From positions 1 to 64,000 of the forward strand of contig JAHFST010000009.1 of assembly GCA_023265625.1 (NCBI GenBank): a DNA stretch of 64,000 bases, read 5' to 3'. Position numbers and translations under genes: made by a program. This document shows, piece by piece, positions 52,556-62,414 of this stretch. Each line of letters starts with the position of its first letter. The stretch's first letter is position 1. The notes beneath the pieces are model-generated. The model did not search any database and had not been told where the DNA came from. It saw only the letters and a list, made by a program, of their open reading frames with translations. Source of the stretch: Deltaproteobacteria bacterium (GTDB lineage Bacteria > UBA10199 > JACPAL01 > JAHFST01).

Positions 52556-52583
52556 GTAGGGGCGTATTGCAATACGCCCCTAC
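52556..52583. repeat. REP palindrome providing the degP stop codon
   Basis: A perfect GTAGGGG-CGTATTGCAATACG-CCCCTAC palindrome, identical to 24837-24864. Its right foot contains the degP TAG at 52580-52582 on the minus strand. Confidence 0.97.
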
Positions 52584-54064
52584 TTGGTAAACGCCAAATA
52601 AATACTGGCATCATCGCGCTGGATATACAATCGAACCACACTGCCTTTTTTGATCTTATCCGACGCGCCGGCAAAATCACTCACACTATTGATCACCTCA
52701 TTATTGACCTTGAGCAACACATCCCCCGCCTGGACCCCCACCTGGGCCGCCGCAGAATTAGGATCAACCTCTTCGACCAACACCCCTTGGAGCTTATGCC
52801 CCTGGGCCTCTTCAGGGGTGATGTCGCGGACTCGCAATCCAAGCTCCTCCGAAGATTGACCCATGGCCGCTTCGGCTTTTTTCTGTCCTTCTTCCATCTC
52901 ACCCAGCGTCACCTCAAGGGTCATCGGCTTCCCTTCGCGCAAAAACTCCACCGTGATCTTTTTTCCCACCGGCATGCGCGCCACTAACGTGGGAAGATTG
53001 TGGGACTCGGCAATCTCTTCGCCATTCAACTTACGCACAATATCGCCATTCTTAAATCCCGCCTTGGCCGCGGGACTATCCGGAAACACGCTCGAGATCA
53101 GCGCCCCTTTTTGATCGGGCAAATCAAACGATTTGGCCAACTCCGGAGTAATATCTTGAATCCCCACCCCGAGCCAAGCCCGCGTCACCTTCCCCTTGGA
53201 GATCAATTGCGGCACCAAATCTTTTGCCAAGTTAATCGGAATCGCAAAACCAAGCCCCTGTCCGGAGGCCACAATCGCGGTGTTAATCCCAATCACCTGC
53301 CCTTGCGCATTAAAAAGCGGCCCACCTGAATTGCCCGGATTAATGGACGCATCGGTCTGGAGAAAATCATCATACGGCCCCGCGCCGATCACGCGCCCCT
53401 TGGCGGAGATCACCCCGACGGTTACCGTTGAATCAAGTCCAAATGGATTTCCCACCGCCATGACCCACTCGCCAACCTCTGTCCGGTCTGAGTCCCCAAT
53501 ATCCACATAGGAACCGCTGCCCCCTTCAATCTTGATGACCGCAATGTCCGTCTTGGGATCACTCCCGATCACCTTCGCCTCTTTTTTACGCTTGTCGACG
53601 AACTGCACATGGATTTCGTCCGCCCCTTCAATCACATGATTGTTGGTCAGGATGTATCCATCCGCATTAATGACAAAACCGGAACCAAGGCTTTGCGTGG
53701 GACGTTCCACCGGGGGAGCCATTCCCGGGCCATGAAAAAAATTCTCAAAAAAATCATCAAAGGGATCTTGCTGAGGACCAAAACGCCGTACCGGGCCTTG
53801 CCGCTTCACTTTTTTCTCGGAACTGACGTTCACCACCGACGGCTTCACCTTCTTCGCCAACTCCACAAAGTTTGGCAACGAAGTCGGCGCCAAGGCCGTA
53901 GGTTGAATCGCCGGAACAGGGCTTGCCGCCTCAGGAACCGGGTGTAAATACTCCACGGCCTTTGAAGGATTAATCCAATCATTACGGATAGTTAAAGAGA
54001 TACCCAGGGTGGCCCCCACCAACAAACAAAACCCAATTCCTAGCAAAAGTTTTTTCTTCATCAT
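52580..54064 (-). CDS. DegP/HtrA-type periplasmic serine protease
   Basis: 494 aa. A signal/anchor segment occupies residues ~1-25 (MMKKKLLLGIGFCLLVGATLG). The protease domain has His in LTNNHVIEG, Asp in KTDIAVIKIEG and nucleophile Ser in NPGNSGGPLFN near residue 244. Two PDZ domains follow (~300-390, ~400-490). It degrades and refolds misfolded envelope proteins. The protein ends LAFTK and the stop is supplied by a palindromic repeat. It is divergent from the bamD-like gene. Confidence 0.94.
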   Translation of the reverse strand: MMKKKLLLGIGFCLLVGATLGISLTIRNDWINPSKAVEYLHPVPEAASPVPAIQPTALAPTSLPNFVELAKKVKPSVVNVSSEKKVKRQGPVRRFGPQQDPFDDFFENFFHGPGMAPPVERPTQSLGSGFVINADGYILTNNHVIEGADEIHVQFVDKRKKEAKVIGSDPKTDIAVIKIEGGSGSYVDIGDSDRTEVGEWVMAVGNPFGLDSTVTVGVISAKGRVIGAGPYDDFLQTDASINPGNSGGPLFNAQGQVIGINTAIVASGQGLGFAIPINLAKDLVPQLISKGKVTRAWLGVGIQDITPELAKSFDLPDQKGALISSVFPDSPAAKAGFKNGDIVRKLNGEEIAESHNLPTLVARMPVGKKITVEFLREGKPMTLEVTLGEMEEGQKKAEAAMGQSSEELGLRVRDITPEEAQGHKLQGVLVEEVDPNSAAAQVGVQAGDVLLKVNNEVINSVSDFAGASDKIKKGSVVRLYIQRDDASIYLAFTK

Positions 54065-54169
54065 AGGGATTACCTCGGTGCTGATTTTTTTGCGTAATTA
54101 GCGATCGTTTCACACCTTGTCAACTTTCCTCTTTACGCCATCGATACATTCTCCTAGAGTCGCCGCCCT

Positions 54170-54910
54170 ATGTTGAAACTTCGCGTTATTTTAGTCCCTT
54201 TGTTAGCACTCGGATTGGGTTGCGCAAGCGCCCCATTTTTGGCCAAGGCCAAGAACGCGGAAGACGCTTATCAGGAATGTCATCAAAAGAGTTTAAAAAA
54301 AGATTATGACGATGCGGTGAAGTGTTTTGAAGTGCTCAAGAGTCGCTACCAGGGCACCACGCAATCCCTAGAGGCCGAGCTCGAAAGCGCCGATAATTAT
54401 TATCGCAAGAAAGATTATCTCATTGCCGCGGAGGCTTACAAAGAGTTCCTCACCCTCCATCCCACCTCGGACAAGGTTCCCTATGCGCAATACCGCGTCG
54501 GCATGTCTTACTACAAGGCCAGTCCCAAACAAATTGATCGGGATCAAAAATACCTGGACGAGGCCTTACAATATCTTCAGACCGCAACCGAATACCGAGA
54601 CAGCGAATTTTACCCCCTCGCGCAGGAGAAGGTCAAAGAAGTCCGCAAGCGTTTTGCGCAACGCCATTTTTATGTGGCGAAATTTTACTACCGGACCGGC
54701 GAGTACCGCTCGGCGATCCCGAGATTTAATGAAGTGGTCACCAATTACAGCGAACTGGGATTGGATGAACCCTCACTTTTTTTTATGGGGAATGCCTACC
54801 TCGAGCTGGCGCAAAAGGACAAGGCCATGGAGATCCTCTCCGTGCTAGAACAACATTTTCCCAGCAGCCATTACCGAAAAAAGCTGGCCAGCAAGCTCGG
54901 ATTGAAGTAA
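54170..54910 (+). CDS. BamD-like outer-membrane lipoprotein with TPRs
   Basis: 246 aa. The signal LKLRVILVPLLALGLGC has a lipobox ending in Cys18. TPR-like helices fill the rest (AYQECHQKSLKKDYDDAVKCFEVL, AAEAYKEFLTLHPTSDKVPYAQYRVGMSYY), the pattern of BamD/YfiO, which helps insert beta-barrel proteins. DNA spacing of nine bases to the next TPR gene suggests an operon. A second five-TPR lipoprotein role is possible. Confidence 0.85.
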   Translation: MLKLRVILVPLLALGLGCASAPFLAKAKNAEDAYQECHQKSLKKDYDDAVKCFEVLKSRYQGTTQSLEAELESADNYYRKKDYLIAAEAYKEFLTLHPTSDKVPYAQYRVGMSYYKASPKQIDRDQKYLDEALQYLQTATEYRDSEFYPLAQEKVKEVRKRFAQRHFYVAKFYYRTGEYRSAIPRFNEVVTNYSELGLDEPSLFFMGNAYLELAQKDKAMEILSVLEQHFPSSHYRKKLASKLGLK

Positions 54911-54919
54911 ATACCGCCT

Positions 54920-55627
54920 ATGGCCCCCACTGCCAACGAACTTTATCAGGAAGGCAAACGACACTTCGACTCGAAGCACTATGTGCGCGCGGAACAGTGC
55001 TTTCTAAAACTAGTTCGGATGGGTTCTCACTATGCCGATGTCCTCAACATGCTGGGCATCATCTACCACATGGAAGAAAAGTTTAATAACGCGATTGAGT
55101 GTTTCCAAGAGGCCCTCAAGATTAATCCCCGTTATACCGAGGCCGTTCTCAATTTAGCGGTCCTCTACAACGATCTGGGAAAATACCCGCAAGCCAAGGC
55201 CCTTTACGAAGGCCTGCAACAAAACAAAAAAGTCAAAAACGAGATTGATCCCATTTTAAAGGGTAAGATCGCCAACCGACATGCCGAACTGGGAGATACA
55301 TACCGAGGCGTGGGCCAGTATGGTTCGGCCATTGAGGAATACAAAAAGGCCTTGCAACTCTGTCCCAACTTTGTCGACATCCACACCAAACTGGGCATCG
55401 CCTACCGGGAGAACAATCAAAAAGAACTGTCCGTCAAAGAATTAAGCCAAACCGTAAAATCCGCCCCAGAATACCTCCCCGCCCGAATCCAGCTTGGGCT
55501 GAGTTACTACACACAAAAGGCCGTCCCAAAGGCCCTCAAAGAATGGGACGAGGTCCTCAAACGGGACCCGAAGAACAGCGCGGCTCAAATGTATCTTGGG
55601 TTGTGTCAGCCGAACGGGAAGAAATAG
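54920..55627 (+). CDS. Tetratricopeptide repeat protein
   Basis: 235 aa, almost wholly TPRs (AEQCFLKLVRMGSHYADVLN, AIECFQEALKINPRYTEAVLN, AIEEYKKALQLCPNFVDIHTK, ALKEWDEVLKRDPKNSAAQM), six or so units. There is no signal peptide or membrane helix, so it is a cytoplasmic scaffold. It follows the BamD-like gene by nine bases and converges on alaS. The specific partner is unknown. Confidence 0.82.
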   Translation: MAPTANELYQEGKRHFDSKHYVRAEQCFLKLVRMGSHYADVLNMLGIIYHMEEKFNNAIECFQEALKINPRYTEAVLNLAVLYNDLGKYPQAKALYEGLQQNKKVKNEIDPILKGKIANRHAELGDTYRGVGQYGSAIEEYKKALQLCPNFVDIHTKLGIAYRENNQKELSVKELSQTVKSAPEYLPARIQLGLSYYTQKAVPKALKEWDEVLKRDPKNSAAQMYLGLCQPNGKK

Positions 55628-55643
55628 TTCCCCTAGAAAATCC

Positions 55644-58289
55644 CTACCCCTGCAACGTAATATTTTGATAAATAGACTGCAAGGTCTCCTGCAGCGCGGC
55701 GGTATTGGCGCCCCCCGCCTGGGCCATGTCGGGGCGACCGCCGCCTTTGCCACCGACCTTTTCGGCCAAGGGCTTGATCAGTTCCCCCGCCTTGAATTTC
55801 GTGGTGAGGTCGGGAGAGACTCGGACAATAATCGACACTTTATCCCCCTCCACCGTCCCAACGGCCACAATCCCACTCCCTAGCTTTTGAATGAGACGAT
55901 CCGAGACCTCACGGAGCAGCTTGCCGTCACCGACCGAAGAAAGGGAAGTGAGGACCTTGACTCCCTGAATCTCACGTAATTCTTCGGTATCACCGCCACT
56001 GGACTGTTGCCGTTTGGCGCGATCCAGCGATTTTTCTAAATCCTTGATCTGGGCCAATAATTTTTCAATCCGCTCCAACACCTGGGCCGGCGCCACCTTC
56101 AGGCTCGTGGCCAATTGCGCCATCTGACCTTCCAGCTCTTGCAAACGCCGCAAGGCCTCTTGTCCCGCGATCGCCTCAATTCTCCTTACCCCTGCTGCCA
56201 CGGATGACTCTCCTGTGATTTTAAACAACCCGATTTCCCCGGTCGTACGAACATGGGTCCCGCCACACAGCTCTACCGAATAATCTCCCATTTTGACAAC
56301 CCGAACTTTGTCGCCGTATTTTTCCTCAAAAAAAGCCAACGCCCCGCTTTGAATCGCTTCATCATAAGCCATGCTCTGTTTAGTCACCGCCAGGTTGCCG
56401 AAGACCTGTTGATTGACCTCGTCTTCGATCCGACGCAATTGCTCAGGCGTCACGGATTCAAAGTGGTTAAAATCAAACCGCAACCGATTGGACTCCACCA
56501 GCGAACCCGCCTGGCGCACGTGTTTGCCCAAGGTATTGCGCAACGCCGCATGCATCAGGTGCGTCACCGAATGATGGGCCATCGAGCCCGCCCGATACTC
56601 CGGATCCACCAGGAGACTGACCTCATCCCCCTCCTGCAGCCTGCCCTCCACGAGCTTGGTCCGGTGGACGATCAGGCCTTCCCCGCCCTTTTGGGTGTCC
56701 TCCACCAGGGCACGGGACGATGTCCCTTCGAGGCGCCCGCGATCCCCCACCTGACCGCCGCCCTCCGGATAAAAAGATGTCTTGGCGGTCATTACGAGTA
56801 GGGGTTCAAAATTTTGAACCCCTACCTTGCCTGCAACTATTCTTTCAACACGCTTCCCCCCTTGAACAAGAGCCACAATCGGCGCCTTGACTTCCAACTG
56901 TTCATAACCGGCAAATTCGCAAATCACCTCATCACCCACCAGCTGCCGATACCCACCATCCCGTTTCCCACTCCCCTTCCAGGCCTTACGCCCCCGGGTC
57001 TTCTGGGCCTCCATAGCCGCATCGAAACCCACCATATCAAGGGTCAGGGTCTGTTCGGAGGCAATCACTTCGGTCAAATCGACGGGAAAGCCAAAGGTAT
57101 CATACAATTTAAACACCACGGATCCGGGGAGTATATTTTGTCCCTGTTGCTTGACAGCGTCAATCGCCTCACCAATCAATCCAAGCCCCTTCTCCAAGGT
57201 CTCCAAAAATTTCTCCTCTTCAGAACGAATGACCCGGGTCACTGTCGCGGCCTCACGCACCACCTCGGGATAAACCGCCCCCATCTCTTTCACCACCACC
57301 GCCGCCAGACGGTAGAAAAAAGACTCCGTCTTCCCCAACAACCTGCCATGTCGGATCGCCCGGCGCATGATGCGACGCAACACATAGCCACGCCCCTCAT
57401 TGGAAGGAAGGATCCCGTCGGTGATCAGAAAAACCGTCGCCCGAATGTGATCGGCCAAAACCCTCATGGAAACATCTGCCTCATTCGTTTGACCATATTT
57501 TTTGCCAGTGAGCTTCGCCACTTCCTGGATGATCGGCATAAAAAGATCCGTATCATAGTTGGAGCTGACCCCCTGCAGGACCGCCGCCAGGCGTTCCAAT
57601 CCCATACCGGTATCAATCGAGGGCTTCGGGAGCGGGGTCATCTTTCCGGAGGCATCCCGCTCAAACTGCATGAAGACCAGATTCCAGATCTCCATGTAAC
57701 GACCACAATCGCACTCCACGCTGCACCCTGGCTTCCCACAACCAAAACTGGCGCCGCGGTCATAGTGAATCTCCGAACAAGGCCCGCACGGCCCCGTCTC
57801 CCCCATCGACCAAAAATTATCCTTCTCCCCAAGCCGCAGGATCCGATCGGAAGACACCGCCGCCACCTCCTGCCACAATTTTCCCGCCTCGTCGTCATCC
57901 CGAAAAATGGTGATCCAAAGTCGCTCGCGCGGGATCTGCACCTCCCCGGTCAAAAACTCCCAGGCAAAGGCGATCGCATCCCGCTTGAAGTAATCGCCGA
58001 ACGAGAAATTTCCCAACATCTCAAAAAAAGTATGATGCCGCGGGGTCCGCCCGACATTCTCCAGATCGTTATGCTTTCCAGAAACCCGCATACAGCGCTG
58101 CGAACTGGTGGCCCGACGAACACTAGGGGTTCTCACCCCCGTGAAATAATCCTTGAACGGGACCATGCCGGCATTGGTGAAATAAAGGGTAGGATCCTCC
58201 GCCGGGATCAACGAGGCGGAGGCAATCCGTTTGTGTTGGTGGGATTCAAAAAACTTAAGGAAACGTTCCCGAATTTCTGCGGAGGTCAT
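55644..58289 (-). CDS. alaS: Alanyl-tRNA synthetase carrying a translated REP insertion
   Basis: 881 aa, full class II enzyme: aminoacylation core (FFEMLGNFSFGDYFKR, GETGPCGPCSEIHYD), editing domain with HSVTHLMHAAL and CGGTH, and C-Ala domain ending in GKGGGRPDMAQAGG. A 28-bp palindrome is translated in frame at about residues 488-497 (VGVQNFEPL), just before the editing-domain segment TSFYPEGGGQ, where E. coli has only a short loop. The core motifs are intact, so the enzyme should work. Eight bases separate its ATG from the Shine-Dalgarno-like AGGGTGA. It follows recA. Confidence 0.96.
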   Translation of the reverse strand: MTSAEIRERFLKFFESHQHKRIASASLIPAEDPTLYFTNAGMVPFKDYFTGVRTPSVRRATSSQRCMRVSGKHNDLENVGRTPRHHTFFEMLGNFSFGDYFKRDAIAFAWEFLTGEVQIPRERLWITIFRDDDEAGKLWQEVAAVSSDRILRLGEKDNFWSMGETGPCGPCSEIHYDRGASFGCGKPGCSVECDCGRYMEIWNLVFMQFERDASGKMTPLPKPSIDTGMGLERLAAVLQGVSSNYDTDLFMPIIQEVAKLTGKKYGQTNEADVSMRVLADHIRATVFLITDGILPSNEGRGYVLRRIMRRAIRHGRLLGKTESFFYRLAAVVVKEMGAVYPEVVREAATVTRVIRSEEEKFLETLEKGLGLIGEAIDAVKQQGQNILPGSVVFKLYDTFGFPVDLTEVIASEQTLTLDMVGFDAAMEAQKTRGRKAWKGSGKRDGGYRQLVGDEVICEFAGYEQLEVKAPIVALVQGGKRVERIVAGKVGVQNFEPLLVMTAKTSFYPEGGGQVGDRGRLEGTSSRALVEDTQKGGEGLIVHRTKLVEGRLQEGDEVSLLVDPEYRAGSMAHHSVTHLMHAALRNTLGKHVRQAGSLVESNRLRFDFNHFESVTPEQLRRIEDEVNQQVFGNLAVTKQSMAYDEAIQSGALAFFEEKYGDKVRVVKMGDYSVELCGGTHVRTTGEIGLFKITGESSVAAGVRRIEAIAGQEALRRLQELEGQMAQLATSLKVAPAQVLERIEKLLAQIKDLEKSLDRAKRQQSSGGDTEELREIQGVKVLTSLSSVGDGKLLREVSDRLIQKLGSGIVAVGTVEGDKVSIIVRVSPDLTTKFKAGELIKPLAEKVGGKGGGRPDMAQAGGANTAALQETLQSIYQNITLQG
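56798..56825. repeat. REP palindrome, TTCAAAATTTTGAA core, in frame inside alaS
   Basis: A perfect 28-bp palindrome identical to 19025-19052 and 52445-52472. On the minus strand it is translated as VGVQNFEPL in the same phase as in sulfite reductase. Confidence 0.97.
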
Positions 58290-58295
58290 GAAAAA

Positions 58296-59402
58296 TCACC
58301 CTACCGCTTTTTTTCTAACCTCAGGCTTGAGGGTCTCGTTCTTATCGAGTTTCTCAACCTTCTCACTAATCGCCACCGGCTTCGCCCCGGCATTCCGGCG
58401 GATAATCCCCGCCTTTTCCAAAACTTCCTGTTCCATTTGCTGGGCAATTGACGGGTTTGTCTTCAAGAAGAGCCGGGCATTCTCACGACCCTGACCAATT
58501 CGCTCCCCCTTGAAAGAATACCAAGTCCCGCTCTTCTCCAAGACCTGATGAGACTCCGCCAGATCCAAGACCTCGCCCTCGCGGGAGATCCCTTCTCCGT
58601 AGACCACATCAAATTCCGCCTCACGGAACGGCGGGGCGGTCTTATTTTTGACCACCTTGACCCGGGTGCGATTGCCAATCACCTGATCCCCATTCTTGAG
58701 GGCACTGATGCGCCGGATATCCAAACGAACCGAGGCGTAAAACTTAAGCGCATTCCCACCGGTCGTGGTCTCTGGATTGCCAAACATGACCCCAATCTTC
58801 ATCCGGATTTGATTAATGAAGATCACCATGGTGTTGGTCCGCGAAATATTGGCGGTCAACTTGCGCAAGGCCTGGCTCATCAGCCGGGCCTGTAAACCCA
58901 TCTGCGGCTGTCCCATCTCACCTTCAATCTCTGACTTAGGTACAAGCGCCGCGACGGAATCAATCACGATCACATCTACCGCCCCGCTCTTCACCAACAT
59001 ATCGGCAATTTCCAGGGCCTGTTCGCCATTGTCAGGCTGTGAAATAAGCAATTCGTCGGTCTTGACGCCCAGCTTGCGCGCATATTGCGGGTCCAGGGCA
59101 TGCTCGGCATCGATGAAGGCGGCCGTCCCACCCATTTTTTGCGCATTCGCCACTACTTGCAGGGCCAAAGTGGTCTTACCGGAGGACTCAGGACCATAAA
59201 TCTCCACCACCCGCTTACGCGGCAAGCCCCCAATGCCCAAAGCAATATCAAGTCCAATCGACCCCGTCGAAATGGCCTCAATATCCGCAATCACGCCCTC
59301 TTTTCCCAGGCGCATGATCGAGCCCTTCCCATACTGCTTCTCAATCGTACTGATGGTTGCGGACAGGTTTTTTTCTTTTTCCTTAGTGGCAATAGCTTCC
59401 AT
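58296..59402 (-). CDS. recA: Recombinase RecA
   Basis: 368 aa. Forms filaments on single-stranded DNA, drives strand exchange and triggers the SOS response. Walker [11 protein letters not shown] near residue 70; [20 protein letters not shown]2 loop [21 protein letters not shown]. The C-terminus is basic ([13 protein letters not shown]). GGGGG precedes the ATG. I see no recognisable LexA box upstream in the 49-bp gap to recQ; an imperfect dyad there lacks a T-run. Confidence 0.98.
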   Translation of the reverse strand: MEAIATKEKEKNLSATISTIEKQYGKGSIMRLGKEGVIADIEAISTGSIGLDIALGIGGLPRKRVVEIYGPESSGKTTLALQVVANAQKMGGTAAFIDAEHALDPQYARKLGVKTDELLISQPDNGEQALEIADMLVKSGAVDVIVIDSVAALVPKSEIEGEMGQPQMGLQARLMSQALRKLTANISRTNTMVIFINQIRMKIGVMFGNPETTTGGNALKFYASVRLDIRRISALKNGDQVIGNRTRVKVVKNKTAPPFREAEFDVVYGEGISREGEVLDLAESHQVLEKSGTWYSFKGERIGQGRENARLFLKTNPSIAQQMEQEVLEKAGIIRRNAGAKPVAISEKVEKLDKNETLKPEVRKKAVG

Positions 59403-59451
59403 GGTTACCCCCTGTTGTTCCCCCTAAGCTAGTCTTAAGCGGGGAAAGGTG

Positions 59452-61290
59452 TCAAACGGCATTTAGTAAAATGTTAAGAAACTTCGCTCCATAACTCTCG
59501 AGTTTACGGGCCCCGACCCCCGACACACTCGCCAATTGGTTTAAGTTCTCAGGACGGCGCCGGATCATCTCTTTTAAGGTCTTATCATGAAAGATCACGT
59601 AGGGGGGCACCCCTTTGGCTTGAGCCAACTGGCGACGGCATTCGCGCAAGGCCTGCCAGAGGGATTCATCGACCGGTGACTGATCCTCATCTTCCACCCC
59701 CCTGACCGATCGCTCGGTAACCCGTTTCCCCTTCACCCGAGGCGTGGGATCATGACGAAAATGGACCGATTGACCACTCGTCAAGACGTCACGACTGGCT
59801 GGAGTGAGCCGCAAACCACCGAAGCTTTCGATATCAACACTCAAATAACCAGCGGCAATCAATTGGCGAAAGATGGAAAACCACTGATTCTGGGAAATAT
59901 CCGCACCAATTCCATATGTGCTCAACGCCTCATGACGAAAACCTTGGATCCGTTCATTGTTCCTTCCCATCAGGACATCAATCACATAGGCCGCGCCAAA
60001 GCGTTGCCCGGTCCGGTAAACACAGGACAGGGCCTTTTGGGCCGGTACCGTTCCATCCCAGGTATCCACGGGGGTTAGGCAGTTATCGCATCGACCACAT
60101 TGGCCGGCATGAACTTCACCGAAATAAGACAAGATCGTCTGGCGGCGACACGTCACCGACTCACAGTACCCCAGCATGCTATCCAGTTTTTGTCTTTCCA
60201 CCCGCTTACGCTCCTCCGGGCTATCGGATTCCTCCATAAATTTGCGCAAGGTCACTACTTCCCCCAACCCATAGGCCATCCAGGCATCCGCGGCGATCCC
60301 GTCCCGACCGGCGCGTCCCGTTTCCTGATAATAGGCCTCCAAACTGCGCGGCAAATCCAAGTGGGCGACAAATCGAATGTCGGGCTTGTCGATCCCCATG
60401 CCAAAGGCGATGGTGGCTACGATGATGATTCCCTCTTCATCCAAAAATCGTTCTTGATGACGGTGCCGCACTTGGGCATCGAGACCGGCATGATAGGGCA
60501 GTGCCACCTTGCCCTGTTGGCAGAGCCAATCCGCCGTTTTTTCCACCTTACTGCGGGACAAACAATAGACAATGCCCGCTGAGTTTGGATGTTTCTCTTG
60601 TAAAAATTGCCATAACTGATGGCGTCCATTGGTCTTGGGAGTAACTTGATAATAAATATTGGGCCGATCAAAGCCGGTGACAAAACAGTGGGCCTTGGGG
60701 ATTTTTAAACTCTCGAGAATGTCTTTTTGTGTCACTCCATCCGCGGTAGCGGTCAAGGCCAAACGGGGCACATTGGGGAAGAGTGCCGCCAATTCCCCCA
60801 AACGTCGATATTCCGGACGAAAATCATGCCCCCACTGTGAAACACAATGAGCCTCATCAATCGCTATCAAGGCCAAGGGAATACCGGACAAAAACTCCAG
60901 GAACTCCGGCATCATCAATCGCTCTGGGGCCACATACAAGAGATCGATCGCCCCACCCCTCACCTTTGCAGTCACCCCGCGACTTTCTTCCGGAGACAAG
61001 GTTGAGTTCAAAAAAGCGGCCTTAATCCCCAACTCGGAGAGGGCCCGCACCTGATTGTGCATCAAGGCGATCAAGGGAGAAATAATCAACCCGACTCCAG
61101 GTCGGATCAAGGCAGGGATCTGATAACAAAGCGACTTCCCACCCCCGGTCGGCATAACCACCAGGGCATCCCCCCCTTGCACGACTGTCTGGATGATTTC
61201 CGCTTGCGCCCCGCGAAACTGGCGATATCCGAACACCTGGTGGAGAATCTCCGCCGCGCTTTGACACTTCATCGGTTGATTGTCTTCCAT
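59452..61290 (-). CDS. recQ: ATP-dependent DNA helicase RecQ
   Basis: 612 aa. 3'-5' helicase in recombination repair. Motif [17 protein letters not shown] near residue 46, [17 protein letters not shown] near 140, motif [12 protein letters not shown] near 325, zinc site [12 protein letters not shown]...CGRCDNC and winged helix. A C-terminal HRDC domain follows ([20 protein letters not shown]-like). It lies upstream of recA with 49 bp between them, possibly co-transcribed. Confidence 0.97.
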   Translation of the reverse strand: MEDNQPMKCQSAAEILHQVFGYRQFRGAQAEIIQTVVQGGDALVVMPTGGGKSLCYQIPALIRPGVGLIISPLIALMHNQVRALSELGIKAAFLNSTLSPEESRGVTAKVRGGAIDLLYVAPERLMMPEFLEFLSGIPLALIAIDEAHCVSQWGHDFRPEYRRLGELAALFPNVPRLALTATADGVTQKDILESLKIPKAHCFVTGFDRPNIYYQVTPKTNGRHQLWQFLQEKHPNSAGIVYCLSRSKVEKTADWLCQQGKVALPYHAGLDAQVRHRHQERFLDEEGIIIVATIAFGMGIDKPDIRFVAHLDLPRSLEAYYQETGRAGRDGIAADAWMAYGLGEVVTLRKFMEESDSPEERKRVERQKLDSMLGYCESVTCRRQTILSYFGEVHAGQCGRCDNCLTPVDTWDGTVPAQKALSCVYRTGQRFGAAYVIDVLMGRNNERIQGFRHEALSTYGIGADISQNQWFSIFRQLIAAGYLSVDIESFGGLRLTPASRDVLTSGQSVHFRHDPTPRVKGKRVTERSVRGVEDEDQSPVDESLWQALRECRRQLAQAKGVPPYVIFHDKTLKEMIRRRPENLNQLASVSGVGARKLESYGAKFLNILLNAV

Positions 61291-61341
61291 ACTTCCTGTT
61301 TCGACTCAAGGGGGTTCTCAAGTTGCGAGACTGAATGAAAA

Positions 61342-61415
61342 AACGTAAGACGAAGGTTCGATTTTCGGTCGGTACCGTCCGAATTTCGGACGGTCTGACT
61401 TCGTCTTGTCACGTT
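61342..61415. repeat. Compound hairpin at the 5' side of the RAYT gene
   Basis: The inner perfect stem is ACCGTCCGAA (61374-61383) and TTCGGACGGT (61385-61394) with a 1-base spacer. The outer imperfect arms are AACGTAAGACGAAG (61342-61355) and CTTCGTCTTGTCACGTT (61399-61415). It lies 57 bp before the transposase ATG, where REP-type hairpins usually flank such genes. Confidence 0.75.
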
Positions 61416-61472
61416 AACCCCTTGATTTATCGTCCTGAGCCTCTTGGCCCGATATTTGCTCTTGTTTGGGCC

Positions 61473-62177
61473 ATGCCTTCTCTCCCTCGCTCCGCTATCC
61501 TTGAAGACGACTCCTGCTTCCACGTCACTTGGCAATGTCATAACCAAGACTGGCTACTCAAAGAATCCTGGGCCAAACAACTCTACTACAACCTCCTCCT
61601 CCACTACAAAGACCGCTACCGTGTCCAAATCTACTCCTATTGCCTCATGGACAATCATCCCCATCTCTCAGGCCACCTTTCCTCTCTCCGCGACTTCTCC
61701 GACTTCTTCCGCGTCGTCAACGCACGCTTCGCTAGACTCTACAACAAACACGTCAAAAGACGTGGTCAAGTGGTCATGGACCGATTTAAATCCCCCATGA
61801 TCCAAACCGATAAACACCTCTTAGAAGTCATGCGCTACATCGACCTCAATCCTAAACGTGCGGGAAAGGTTCATCATCCCAACCATAACACCTTCTCTTC
61901 CTATCGCTACTACGCCTATGGAGAAAATGACCCCCTCATTACCCCAGCCCCCTCTTATCTCGCACTCGCATCTAACTCAGAACAACGACAGGCCGAATAC
62001 CGATCCCTCATTGAAGATCTTCTCCAAAACGACTGGAAGACTAAACAACCTTTCTCCTCTTCACCCTTCATCGGCAACCCTGATTGGGTCATTCACAAAA
62101 CCAAAATACTCCGTCTCTTCCGTCAACAACGACTCTCCTCCTGGAAACAACGATTCAGAGAACGGTTCGGGACCTAA
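61473..62177 (+). CDS. REP-associated tyrosine transposase (RAYT, Y1_Tnp fold)
   Basis: 234 aa from ATG 61473, where family similarity starts (MPSLPRSAILEDDSCFHVTWQ); longer readings run through the upstream hairpin. A metal-binding HPH triplet occurs in LMDNHPHLSGHL. Then VVNARFARLYNKHVKRRGQV contains candidate catalytic tyrosines. MRYIDLNPKRAGKVHHPNHN and SSYRYYAYGE are family-typical. RAYTs cleave single-stranded REP hairpins and are thought to spread REP/BIME repeats. It is a candidate mobiliser of palindromes here, but the local hairpin does not share the GTAGGGG sequence. Confidence 0.88.
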   Translation: MPSLPRSAILEDDSCFHVTWQCHNQDWLLKESWAKQLYYNLLLHYKDRYRVQIYSYCLMDNHPHLSGHLSSLRDFSDFFRVVNARFARLYNKHVKRRGQVVMDRFKSPMIQTDKHLLEVMRYIDLNPKRAGKVHHPNHNTFSSYRYYAYGENDPLITPAPSYLALASNSEQRQAEYRSLIEDLLQNDWKTKQPFSSSPFIGNPDWVIHKTKILRLFRQQRLSSWKQRFRERFGT

Positions 62178-62414
62178 ATATCATTTTGAAAATTGAGCAA
62201 ATTCAGAAAATCAATGAATAGGTGTGTCGATTAGCCTCCACATAAAAAACACCTAGTTGAAACAAGTTCATTTTGTGTCTTATTTAGTTAAAATTAAGTT
62301 AAACAAGCCACCAGACCCGATATCTTCATCATACTAGCCTTGTAAAATATCGCCCATGAAGAAAAAATCTCCATGTGACACAGATAACTCCGTCTTGAAT
62401 ACGTCTTGTACGTC

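Noticed and set aside
56814-58451. A 545-codon open frame on the plus strand opposite alaS
   Set aside because: It lies wholly antisense to the highly conserved alaS and the end of recA, and its translation is His/Pro-rich with no family resemblance. It is a shadow of codon bias.
59599-59615. GTAGGGGGGCACCCCTT in recQ resembling a palindromic repeat foot
   Set aside because: It encodes the conserved VPPYVIFHD segment of the RecQ HRDC region and lacks a CTAC right foot, so it is ordinary coding sequence.
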